NCBI RefSeq assembly: GCF_009617755.1
Contig: NZ_BGZH01000001.1
Span: forward strand, 2,294,001 to 2,358,000
Length of the DNA: 64,000 bases
Direction of reading: 5' to 3'
Source of the DNA: Marinobacter salsuginis
GTDB lineage: Bacteria > Pseudomonadota > Gammaproteobacteria > Pseudomonadales > Oleiphilaceae
The notes beneath the pieces are model-generated. The model made no database searches. It saw only the letters and a program-made list of their open reading frames with translations, and was not told the DNA's origin. This document shows positions 33,501-40,753 of the stretch, in pieces. Numbering within the stretch: the stretch's first letter is position 1; each line of letters starts with the position of its first letter. The translations under genes were made by a program, and so were the position numbers.

Positions 33501-33794
33501 GCCCTGGCCGGCATCATCGTGCGCAATTCCATCCTGTTGGTGGTGTTTATTCGGCAGTTGATCGAGGAGGGTGTCGAACTGGACGAAGCGGTGGTCCTGG
33601 CCGGCGCGGTGCGCATCAAGCCCATCGCCCTGACGGCGATTTCGGCGATGGTGGGGGCTTACTTCATCCTGAACGATCCGATTTTCAACGGCCTGGCGAT
33701 ATCCCTGGTGTTCGGTCTGGCCATGTCCACGTTACTGACCGTGCTGGTGGTGCCCCTGCTGTATTACACCCTGGCGCGCTGCAAGTGGGTGTGA
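30573..33794 (+). CDS. RND efflux pump (HAE-type permease), first copy
   Basis: Inner-membrane proton-driven efflux permease of the AcrB superfamily, 1073 residues with 12 helices and two large periplasmic loops (about 40-340 and 575-890). The proton relay Asp pair in helix 4 is present (SIGILVDDGIVITEN). Typical segments: PQIDVTMADIMVAFPGAS and IALAGIIVRNSILLVVFI. Begins at GTG overlapping the adaptor stop. A 25-residue Glu/Ser-rich insertion (about 517-540) follows the seventh helix region. Exports likely drugs, solvents or other toxic compounds; actual substrate unknown. A gap of 10 bp separates it from the convergent diguanylate cyclase. Confidence 0.87.
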   Translation: MSRDLPPVGPSGAIARVFQNNHLTPLLAILAIILGILAVVVTPKEEEPQIDVTMADIMVAFPGASTREVESAIATPAEQVMSEIKGVEHVYSLSRQGQAVITVQFEVGIPRQEALVRLYNQVYSNQDWLPPNLGATQPVIKPKGIDDVPVMTLTLYDPVNGHTGEELTRLAHMLEVALKRVPGTRDVYTTGGIPDRVDIRFDPALLAGFNLTIDDIRNALAAANTSSQEARITRDNLSIPVQAGTLLETVEDVRRLVVGMYNGAAVYLEDVADVSRGGTVVDQSVMAGFGPAHEAGRPGEVYPAVTLAIAKKPGENAINVTTAIEERLAQLRNRALPESVEVLVTRDYGVTASQKARKLITDLISATLCVVLLVLAAMGWRQALIVGIAVLITLLLTLVFSWAWGFTLNRVSLFALIFSIGILVDDGIVITENINRRIQNTRRAVKDIIPVAVDEVGTPTIMASLTIMAALIPMAFVSGLMGPYMSPIPINASAGMVLSQIVAFVVAPWLAFRLLKHKKGEQAAEAEEASSSADGVSPVSLRIFRTVLGPFLGDHPWRRRLLALGVVGLTLASTSLPVFQAVILKMLPFDNKSELQVVVDMPERTPMEQTQRVLMEMGSYLETVDEVANWQTYAGTASPINFNGLVRQYYLRGDPYHGDIQVNLIHEERRERQSHAIAQSLRGPLTEIGKQYGASVKIVEVPPGPPVLSPVVAEIYAVDETRRAELARQVAEGMSEVDGLVDIDTTLEAPTRQWEVVVDRARAARLGVSQAQVVGALQTALGGTSVSFLHDDHAKYPVPIRVILSEGDKAQPSVLLSLNVRSRDGNLVPLASIADVREADWMGAIYHKDLLPVTYVTADMAGEVDSPLYGMFAMVERLNQQEGAPEQYFIDQPPLPEKGTLKWDGEWQITYETFRDMGAAYSVGVFMIFVLLVAQFRSYILPLVIMAPIPLTMIGIMPGHALLGREFTATSMIGMIALAGIIVRNSILLVVFIRQLIEEGVELDEAVVLAGAVRIKPIALTAISAMVGAYFILNDPIFNGLAISLVFGLAMSTLLTVLVVPLLYYTLARCKWV

Positions 33795-33804
33795 CGCGGG
33801 GTGT

Positions 33805-34914
33805 TTACGCCTGGCATGGCACCAGGACGCTGTCGGAACTGATGATCCGGTTCCGCCCCGCGTCCTTGGCGTTATAGAGGTACTCGTCGGCACGGCCGAT
33901 CAGGCTGCGAAGGTCGGCGCCGTCCGGACCAAACTGGGCAATGCCGCCGCTGATGGTGAGCCTGATGGCTTGGTCCTGATAGGACACGGGGTTTGACTCG
34001 ATCTCATTCCGGATCTTTTCGGCCACCCGATGAGCCTGGTCTGCGGTGGTGTTGGTGAGCAGAATGGCGAACTCTTCACCGCCCAGTCGTGTGGCAAGAT
34101 CGGTTGCTCTCAGCGATGCCCGCAGTGTGCCGGCAACATGCCTGAGCGCCCGGTCGCCCGCCTCGTGACCATGTTGATCATTGACCTGTTTGAAGTGGTC
34201 CAGGTCCAGCACCAGCATGGACAGCGGGGTTCCGTTGCGGAGGCTGCGCTTGCGCTCCTGCTCGAAAACGTCGCTCAGGCGTGCCCGGTTGGCGAGACCC
34301 GTCAGCGCATCGGTCTGGGCCATTTTCAGTAGGCGGGATTCGGATTGCTCCCGGGTGATCTCGTAAATATGGGAGAAGGCCAGAATGGTCAGGGACATCA
34401 GCCCCATGTTGGCAATCGGAAGCGGCTGCATCAGCTCCGGCGCATCGTGGAATTTGAAGAAGAAAATCACTGCCGCCGTAACCATGAACACGGCGGATAC
34501 CAGAAGACCCAGCCGCCGCCCCATCAGAAGGTGAGAAAGGATGGGAATTAACAGAACCCAGGCGAATACGGTTGTTGTCGCCCGGGGAGACGTGAGCGCG
34601 AACATCATGGTGATGCAAAAGGGCAGGATAAACGCCAGGATCCATCGTTCCAGGTGTTTGGTGTTCCCGATTGCCCAGAAAATGAAAACCGAGTAGCACG
34701 CCATGCCAATCTCGGCAAAGGCCAGGGGATAATTCCCTCTCTGCATGTTAAGCGTAAAGAAAAGCAGGCCACTGACGGCGGTCAGAATCAGCAGCGTTTT
34801 CAACACGGCCTTGCGGTACGGACGGGCAAGGTGCTTCTGTGATTCCGTATAGCTTTCCATGGGTTCGGTCTGGGCATCCGGCGCGCTGGAGTGATATGTA
34901 TAAAGAGGTTCCAC
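33805..34914 (-). CDS. Membrane-bound GGDEF diguanylate cyclase
   Basis: 369 residues: about six N-terminal helices (roughly 40-190; no recognisable MASE motif), a short linker, and a C-terminal GGDEF domain (about 200-365) with active site TRLGGEEF, I-site RATD five residues before it, and LDLDHFKQVNDQHGHEAG. It makes c-di-GMP with feedback inhibition. The start is uncertain: GTG 34914 has GGAG 10 bp upstream; ATG 34860 is a shorter alternative, and an upstream TTG is unlikely. The membrane part suggests sensing of an unknown envelope signal. Confidence 0.83.
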   Translation of the reverse strand: MEPLYTYHSSAPDAQTEPMESYTESQKHLARPYRKAVLKTLLILTAVSGLLFFTLNMQRGNYPLAFAEIGMACYSVFIFWAIGNTKHLERWILAFILPFCITMMFALTSPRATTTVFAWVLLIPILSHLLMGRRLGLLVSAVFMVTAAVIFFFKFHDAPELMQPLPIANMGLMSLTILAFSHIYEITREQSESRLLKMAQTDALTGLANRARLSDVFEQERKRSLRNGTPLSMLVLDLDHFKQVNDQHGHEAGDRALRHVAGTLRASLRATDLATRLGGEEFAILLTNTTADQAHRVAEKIRNEIESNPVSYQDQAIRLTISGGIAQFGPDGADLRSLIGRADEYLYNAKDAGRNRIISSDSVLVPCQA

Positions 34915-34997
34915 ATGCTGCAAGCTCCGGCCATTAGATCAGAAATCCGGCAGTATAGCCGCCCATCTTCTACTAAAGTCTAAGGTGTGGAGGTTCC

Positions 34998-35450
34998 TCA
35001 ACGAGTCGGCCAGTAGCGTTGCATTTCCACGAACAGGAACGAGGCGCTCCAGGTGATCAGAACCAGTCCGGCCAGCGCCTCTATGCCGGTGAGAAAGCGC
35101 AGAATACCGAAAGGTTCGATATCGCCGTAGCCAAGAGTCGTGAAGGTGGTGAAGGAAAAGTAGGCGCAGTCCAGGATGCTGCCGCTGAAATTACCGGTTA
35201 AATGGCCCCAGCCCTCGGCGTGGTGCATGAAATAGAAGGCACTGGCAAAGATCCACACCTGGAGGGTGTGCGCGGCAAGAATGCCGAAGACGGCAGCGAT
35301 CAGTCGGAAACGGTGACTCTGGCGCATTCTCGACAGAAGACTGCTTAGATTCAGGAGCACTTCGTGATGGATCAGCACCACAACGGCAACGATCAGCCCG
35401 TTAATGAGCGTTGCGTTGAGGAGATTGACATGATGTTCTGCTGCCAACAA
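34998..35450 (-). CDS. Two-pore-helix potassium channel (Ion_trans_2)
   Basis: Small inner-membrane ion channel, 150 residues and three or four hydrophobic segments, with selectivity filter FTTLGYGDIEPFG. The arrangement (pore helix SILDCAYFSFTT then filter then last helix) is the classic K+ channel half, so a tetramer is expected. There is no RCK/TrkA-N domain. I chose TTG 35450 because GGAGAG sits 7 bp upstream; GTG 35483 is a longer option but lacks a ribosome site. It is upstream of the diguanylate cyclase gene on the same strand. Likely helps set membrane potential or osmotic balance. Confidence 0.78.
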   Translation of the reverse strand: MLAAEHHVNLLNATLINGLIVAVVVLIHHEVLLNLSSLLSRMRQSHRFRLIAAVFGILAAHTLQVWIFASAFYFMHHAEGWGHLTGNFSGSILDCAYFSFTTFTTLGYGDIEPFGILRFLTGIEALAGLVLITWSASFLFVEMQRYWPTR

Positions 35451-35482
35451 TGATGCTCTCCGTTGCCATGACTGAAAAAACA

Positions 35483-35501
35483 CTGCGTAAAATTGACGCA
35501 G
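35483..35501. promoter_or_regulatory. CTGCGT-N7-ACGCAG dyad between channel gene and RND operon
   Basis: Perfect 6 bp arms (35483-35488, 35496-35501) around AAAATTG, in the divergent intergenic region of the ion channel and the second RND operon. Spacing suits a dimeric helix-turn-helix regulator. The regulator is not identifiable here. Confidence 0.35.
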
Positions 35502-35599
35502 GAATTCGGCTTGTCCGATCCGAAAACGAGCCCTGATTGTATAGTAGTCTGAACCCGACAGCCCAATGGGCTTTATTTACCTTAGCTGGCCTGCAAGTA

Positions 35600-36838
35600 A
35601 TGTCCAAAAGACTGATTCCCCTGTTGATTCTCGCCGTCGGTATCGCCGGTTTCATGATTCTCAAAATGACCCGCCCGGAGCCTGCAGAGGTCAGTGCCAC
35701 CGAGCGCAGTTGGCGTGTCCAGGTTCAGGAAATTGAGCCGGGCACGCATACCCCGGTGCTGCCCCTGTATGGCGAAGTACTGGCCCCGGAGCAACTGACG
35801 GTGACAGCAACCCTGGCCGGTCGAATCGGTACGCGGCCCGTGACCGAGGGGCAGCGGGTCAAGGAGGGCGAGCTTCTGGTGGCACTGGACGATGCCGATA
35901 TCCAGCCTGCGCTGGCCCAGGCCGAAGCACAGGTCAAAGACCTTGAAGCCCAGATCCGGTCGGAGCAGGTCCGGTACCGGAATGATCAGACGGCGCTGGC
36001 CAGCGAACAGGCCATTCTGGAAAACGCCCGGCGGCAGCTGGAGCGTACCCGGTCGTTGGTGAATCGCAACCTGGCTTCCCGCGAGGCGCTGGAAGCGGCC
36101 ACGGACGCCGCGGCCAGAGCAGAGCTGACGGTAAATGCCAGGCAACTGGCAATCGAAGAGCATCCGGCGCGGCTGCAGAGCCTTCAGGCGAAACTCGCCC
36201 AGGCAGAGGCAAATCTGCTCAGCACCCGACGGGATGCCGAGCGGGCCCGGATGACGGCGCCTTTTGACGGTATGGTGACCGACATCCGGGTGGCCGAAGG
36301 TGACCAGGTCAGTCGTAATGAACCTCTGTTATCGCTGTACCCCGTTGATGGTCTGGAACTCAGGGCCAGGGTGCCGGAGATGTTCCGGAACGAACTTCTG
36401 GATGCCCTGCAGCGGGGGGAAACACTGATTGCCACCAGTGCCGGAGATCAGCACCGGTTTCAGCTTGCCCGCTTTGCCGGAACCAGTGATCCGTCCGGAA
36501 CCGAAGCCATTCTCGAACTGCAGGGGGATCCCCGTGGGATCCGTCCGGGCGGTTTAATGCCCGTCACGCTTGAACGGGCGGCACGGAGCAATACCGTGTC
36601 GATTCCGTTCAGTGCTCTTTATGGCGCCGACAGCGTTTACCTGGTGTCTTCAGACGGCCGGATGCAGCGCGCCCGAATAGAACGTATTGGCGAGGCCCGG
36701 GGCAGCAATGGTGAGCGCCGTCTGCTGGTATCCGGTGAAGCCCTGGTATCTGGCGCGCAACTGATTACGACGCATCTGCCCAACGCTGTCACCGGCCTCA
36801 AGGTGGATGTGGCAGATTCCGGAGTGGCATCGCAATGA
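35600..36838 (+). CDS. RND efflux periplasmic adaptor, second copy
   Basis: Adaptor protein of 412 residues: N-terminal membrane anchor (RLIPLLILAVGIAGFMIL) without lipobox, barrel-sandwich half LAGRIGTRPVTEGQRVKEGELLVALDD, long coiled coil (about 100-210), and a beta-barrel with KLAQAEANLLSTRRDAERARMTAPFDGMVTDIRVAEGDQV. Starts at ATG 35600 with a poor ribosome site (CAAGTA). Coupled to the following permease by ATGA. Only about 15-20% of positions seem shared with the first adaptor by eye, so the two pumps are not a recent duplication. Confidence 0.87.
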   Translation: MSKRLIPLLILAVGIAGFMILKMTRPEPAEVSATERSWRVQVQEIEPGTHTPVLPLYGEVLAPEQLTVTATLAGRIGTRPVTEGQRVKEGELLVALDDADIQPALAQAEAQVKDLEAQIRSEQVRYRNDQTALASEQAILENARRQLERTRSLVNRNLASREALEAATDAAARAELTVNARQLAIEEHPARLQSLQAKLAQAEANLLSTRRDAERARMTAPFDGMVTDIRVAEGDQVSRNEPLLSLYPVDGLELRARVPEMFRNELLDALQRGETLIATSAGDQHRFQLARFAGTSDPSGTEAILELQGDPRGIRPGGLMPVTLERAARSNTVSIPFSALYGADSVYLVSSDGRMQRARIERIGEARGSNGERRLLVSGEALVSGAQLITTHLPNAVTGLKVDVADSGVASQ

Positions 36839-39800
36839 GGCGGAAAAAAGGCGTCATCGGCTTTTTCGTTCATCACCGGGTTGCTGCCAACCTGGTCATG
36901 CTGGTGATGCTGCTCGGTGGTGTGCTGGCTCTGACTCGCATGAACATCCAGTTCTTCCCCACCTTTGCCCTGGACGTGGTCAGTGTCCGGGTGGTCTGGA
37001 GTGGTGCGTCCGCCGAAGACGTGGAGCAGGGCATTACCAACCCTCTGGAGCAGCGCCTGCGCAGCGTCGATGGCCTGAAAAAAATGACCTCGACCTCGGC
37101 CCAGGGGGTTTCCTCCATAACCCTCGAATTCGAAGAAGGCACCAATCCGATCCAGGCCCTGGATGACGTACGCCAGCAGGTGGATGAATTCACCAATTTC
37201 CCGGCGGAGGCGGAGGAACCCCAGGTAACCCGCATTGAACGCTACGAGCCAGTGGCCCGGTTGCTTGTGTACGGCGATGTGGACCGCAGTGAGCTGCGGC
37301 AGATGGCCTACCGTTTTGAAGATGAACTGCTCCAGCGTGGTATTGACCGGGTTTCGATCCGCGGCTTGCCGGAGCAGCAGATCAGCATTGATGTGCCGGT
37401 TGAGCGGCTGGAAGCACTGGGGCTGTCACTGGAGCAGATTGCCGAGCGCGTGGCCGCCATCTCCCGGGACCTGCCTGCCGGCATGATGGCGCAGCAGGAT
37501 GCCACCCGGGAACTGCGGGCCGTGGAACAGCGCCGAAGCCCCCAGGAGTTCGAGAACATTCCGGTGCTCAGTGGTGAGCGGATCCAGCTCAATCTGGGCG
37601 ATGTGGCGATTATCCGGCAGGAAGCCCGCGAGAGCCAGGTGACCCTCGAGAAGGACGGCAAGCCGGCGGTTGAGCTGCAGTTGCAGCGATCGGAGAACGG
37701 CAATTCGCTGGCAGCGGCCCAGGTACTGGAAACCTGGCTGGCCGATACCCGGCCGGTGCTGCCGCCAACGGTAAAGCTGGAGGTGTACGACGAGACCTGG
37801 CAGCTTCTGGACGATCGTATTTCCCTGCTGGTGAACAACGGGCTGGGTGGCCTGGTTCTGGTGGTGTGCCTGCTTTACCTGTTTCTCCCCGGTCGGGTTG
37901 CCATGTGGGTGGCTGTGGGTATTCCGACGGCGTTCCTGGCGGCCATGGCGGTTCTCTGGCTGATTGGGGGTTCCATCAACATGATTTCCCTGTTCGCCCT
38001 GATCATGGCGTTGGGGGTGATCGTCGACGATGCCATTGTGGTGGGCGAGGATGCCGACGCCCACTCCCGCATGGGCGAGGAGTCCATCTACGCCTCGGAA
38101 GGGGCAGCCAAGCGTATGGTGTGGCCCGTGCTGGCCTCGTCTCTCACGACGGTTGCGGCCTTCATGCCCCTGCTCGTGGTGGGCGGTGTCATTGGCAATA
38201 TCCTGGGCGATATTCCGCTGGTGATGATATGTGTTCTGGTCGCGTCCCTGCTTGAGTGTTTCATCGTATTGCCGGCGCACTTGCGTCATGCCTTCGTGCC
38301 CAGACGCAAGAAAAAAGCGGGAGAGACAGAACCCGAGCCAAAAGCACCGGGTCCCGTGGAGCGCTTCCGGCGGGGTTTCGAGCAGCGTTTCGACCGTTTC
38401 CGGGAAGGCCGGTTTCGCCGGTTCTCACGGTATAGCCTGGAGCACCGGGGCGCTACCGTGGCGAGCGCGGTGGCCCTGGCGATCGTAACGGTCGGTCTGC
38501 TGGCCGGTGGCCGGCTCGGATTCAACTTTTTCCCAACACCGGAGCCTTCGGTCTTCTACGCCAATGCCAGCTTTGTGGCCGGCACGGATCGCGGCACCGT
38601 TGAGGAGTTCCTGACCCAGATGCAGCGAACGCTCAACGAGACCGAAGAGGCGCTTGGCGGTGATTTCATTTTGCATGCAGTGACCACCCGGGGCGCAACC
38701 CAGGGTGCCGAGGGCAGTTCCCGTAGCGGCGATGAACTGGGTTCGATGATGATCGAACTGGTGCCCTCCGACCGCCGCTCGGTTCGTAACCCGGAATTCA
38801 TCACGGAGTGGCGCAGCCGGCTGGAGACACCGGCCGGGCTGGACAATCTGACGATTTCCGAACGTCAGGCCGGGCCGCCGGGCCGGGATGTGAATGTGCG
38901 TTTGACCGGCGACAACGCGGAGAATCTGAAGCGTGCCGCGGATGAACTGGGGCAGGCGCTCTCGACGCTGCCCGGTGTGCTGGACGTTGAGGATGACATG
39001 CCCTGGGGCAGGGAACAGCTGCTTTACCAGGTCAGCGCCTATGGCGAGGCACTCGGATTGACCACCTCCGATCTCGGGCGCCAGCTAAGGGCTGCCTTCG
39101 ACGGCCGGATCGCCCAGATCTACCAGGATGGCCGGGATGAAGTCGAAGTTCGCGTGCAACTGCCCAAGGATCAGCGGGAGCGCTTGTCGACGCTTTCCCG
39201 TATCACCGTGCGGGTGCCGGACGGTCGCTTTGTACCCCTGACCCAGGTCATGAACCTGGACCACCGTCAGGGCTTCCAGGCCCTGCGACACGCCGAGGGC
39301 CGGTTGGCGGTTGAAGTCACCTCTGGGCTGAACACCCGGGTCAGCACCACCGACCAGATTCTGACCAGCCTTGAAGCAGACGCACTGCCGGATATCGCCA
39401 GTCGCTACAATGTGCGTTACAGCTTCGAGGGCCGTGCGGCCGACCAGAGGGAGACCCTGGGAGACATGCAAACCGGACTGGTTATCGGGTTGGCGCTGAT
39501 GTACGTGGTGCTTGCGTGGGTGTTTGCCTCCTGGAGCCTGCCGCTGATCGTTATGGCCATCATCCCGTTCGCCCTCGTGGGCGCGTTGCTGGGGCACTGG
39601 CTGATGGGGCTGCAACTGACCATTCTTTCCCTCTTCGGGTTGTTTGGTCTTTCCGGGATTGTGGTCAATAACGCCATCATCCTCGTAGCTTTCTACAACC
39701 AGCAGCGGAAAAAGGGTCTGGGAATCACCGATGCGCTTAACGAGGCCGCGGTACAGCGGGTTCGTGCGGTTATGTTGACTTCCCTGACCACCATCGGCGG

Positions 39801-40002
39801 GCTGCTGCCGTTGATGTTCGAAACGTCCCTGCAGGCCCAGTTCCTGATCCCCATGGCCACCTCTATTGCCTTTGGCCTCGGGCTATCGACTTTGCTGGTC
39901 CTGTTGGTCATACCGGCGTTGCTGTCCTGGCTGGAGCAGTTCCGCGAGTGGCGTGCGCGCCGGCACGGAACCTATGCTGATCCTATCGGAGCGGCGGATT
40001 GA
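36835..40002 (+). CDS. RND efflux pump, second copy
   Basis: AcrB-superfamily permease of 1055 residues and 12 helices, with two periplasmic domains. Helix 4 carries the proton relay Asp pair (LGVIVDDAIVVGEDADAH), a pattern of the widespread uncharacterised MdtC/HME-like branch. The N-terminus MRRKKGVIGFFVHHRVAANLVM is typical of the RND group with adaptor upstream and no outer-membrane factor. A central cytoplasmic insertion (about 500-525, Lys/Glu-rich) separates the two halves. Translationally coupled to the adaptor. Substrate unknown. Confidence 0.87.
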   Translation: MRRKKGVIGFFVHHRVAANLVMLVMLLGGVLALTRMNIQFFPTFALDVVSVRVVWSGASAEDVEQGITNPLEQRLRSVDGLKKMTSTSAQGVSSITLEFEEGTNPIQALDDVRQQVDEFTNFPAEAEEPQVTRIERYEPVARLLVYGDVDRSELRQMAYRFEDELLQRGIDRVSIRGLPEQQISIDVPVERLEALGLSLEQIAERVAAISRDLPAGMMAQQDATRELRAVEQRRSPQEFENIPVLSGERIQLNLGDVAIIRQEARESQVTLEKDGKPAVELQLQRSENGNSLAAAQVLETWLADTRPVLPPTVKLEVYDETWQLLDDRISLLVNNGLGGLVLVVCLLYLFLPGRVAMWVAVGIPTAFLAAMAVLWLIGGSINMISLFALIMALGVIVDDAIVVGEDADAHSRMGEESIYASEGAAKRMVWPVLASSLTTVAAFMPLLVVGGVIGNILGDIPLVMICVLVASLLECFIVLPAHLRHAFVPRRKKKAGETEPEPKAPGPVERFRRGFEQRFDRFREGRFRRFSRYSLEHRGATVASAVALAIVTVGLLAGGRLGFNFFPTPEPSVFYANASFVAGTDRGTVEEFLTQMQRTLNETEEALGGDFILHAVTTRGATQGAEGSSRSGDELGSMMIELVPSDRRSVRNPEFITEWRSRLETPAGLDNLTISERQAGPPGRDVNVRLTGDNAENLKRAADELGQALSTLPGVLDVEDDMPWGREQLLYQVSAYGEALGLTTSDLGRQLRAAFDGRIAQIYQDGRDEVEVRVQLPKDQRERLSTLSRITVRVPDGRFVPLTQVMNLDHRQGFQALRHAEGRLAVEVTSGLNTRVSTTDQILTSLEADALPDIASRYNVRYSFEGRAADQRETLGDMQTGLVIGLALMYVVLAWVFASWSLPLIVMAIIPFALVGALLGHWLMGLQLTILSLFGLFGLSGIVVNNAIILVAFYNQQRKKGLGITDALNEAAVQRVRAVMLTSLTTIGGLLPLMFETSLQAQFLIPMATSIAFGLGLSTLLVLLVIPALLSWLEQFREWRARRHGTYADPIGAAD

Positions 40003-40062
40003 CCACCTGGCTCTGATTGACCCGGGCAAAGCCGTCGCCTCAACTCGTCAGACAAGGAAACT

Positions 40063-40746
40063 ATGGTGGACTCTCTGCTTTCGGCCCGTGGCCTGAACAA
40101 GCAATTCCGCAGCGGTAATGAACCGGTGCCCGTGCTCAGGGGCCTCTCTCTGGATCTGGAACGGGGTCAGTCACTGGCGCTGACCGGTCGATCCGGATCC
40201 GGCAAGAGTACCTTGCTGAACATACTCTGTGGTCTGGAGAAACCGGATTCAGGGGTGGTTCAGGTGCTTGGCGAGACGTTTGATGCCCGGTCAACGGAGG
40301 CCGAGAGCAAGTCTGAACGTCGCTGGGGGACGCTTCGCCGACAGCAGATCGGGGTAGTCTTTCAGGAAGCCAACCTGATGCCGGCCCTGTCTTTGCTGGA
40401 CAACGTCCGTTTTCGCGCCCGGCTTGCCGGCCAATCCGAGGATGGATGTCAGGACTGGCTCGAGCGCCTGGGGATCGGCGAGCTTGCCGACCGATACCCG
40501 GATCAGGTGTCTGGGGGACAACGCCAGCGCGCGGCACTGGCCATGGTGTTTGCCATGAAGCCGGCCCTGATTCTTGCTGACGAACCCACAGGCAGCCTGG
40601 ACCGGCACACGGCAGAGGCCGTGATCGGGCAGCTTTTCGAATTGCAGGCCCGCCATGGCTGCGGACTGATCCTCGCCACCCACGATCCGGAACTGGCTGC
40701 CCGCTGCAGCCAGCATCTGGATCTTGGCCACGTGCCGCAAACCTGA
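40063..40746 (+). CDS. ABC transporter ATPase (LolD/MacB type)
   Basis: ATPase subunit of 227 residues for the following FtsX-type permease. Walker A GRSGSGKST, Q-loop VFQEANLM, signature VSGGQRQRAAL, Walker B ALILADEPTGSLD, switch His LATHDPEL. The class moves lipoproteins, haemolysins or peptides or acts as a mechanotransmitter. CAAGGAAACT precedes the ATG. The next gene begins 7 bp after the stop. The AttH-type lipoprotein downstream suggests an Agrobacterium attEFGH-like arrangement. Confidence 0.86.
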   Translation: MVDSLLSARGLNKQFRSGNEPVPVLRGLSLDLERGQSLALTGRSGSGKSTLLNILCGLEKPDSGVVQVLGETFDARSTEAESKSERRWGTLRRQQIGVVFQEANLMPALSLLDNVRFRARLAGQSEDGCQDWLERLGIGELADRYPDQVSGGQRQRAALAMVFAMKPALILADEPTGSLDRHTAEAVIGQLFELQARHGCGLILATHDPELAARCSQHLDLGHVPQT

Positions 40747-40753
40747 GCCCGCC

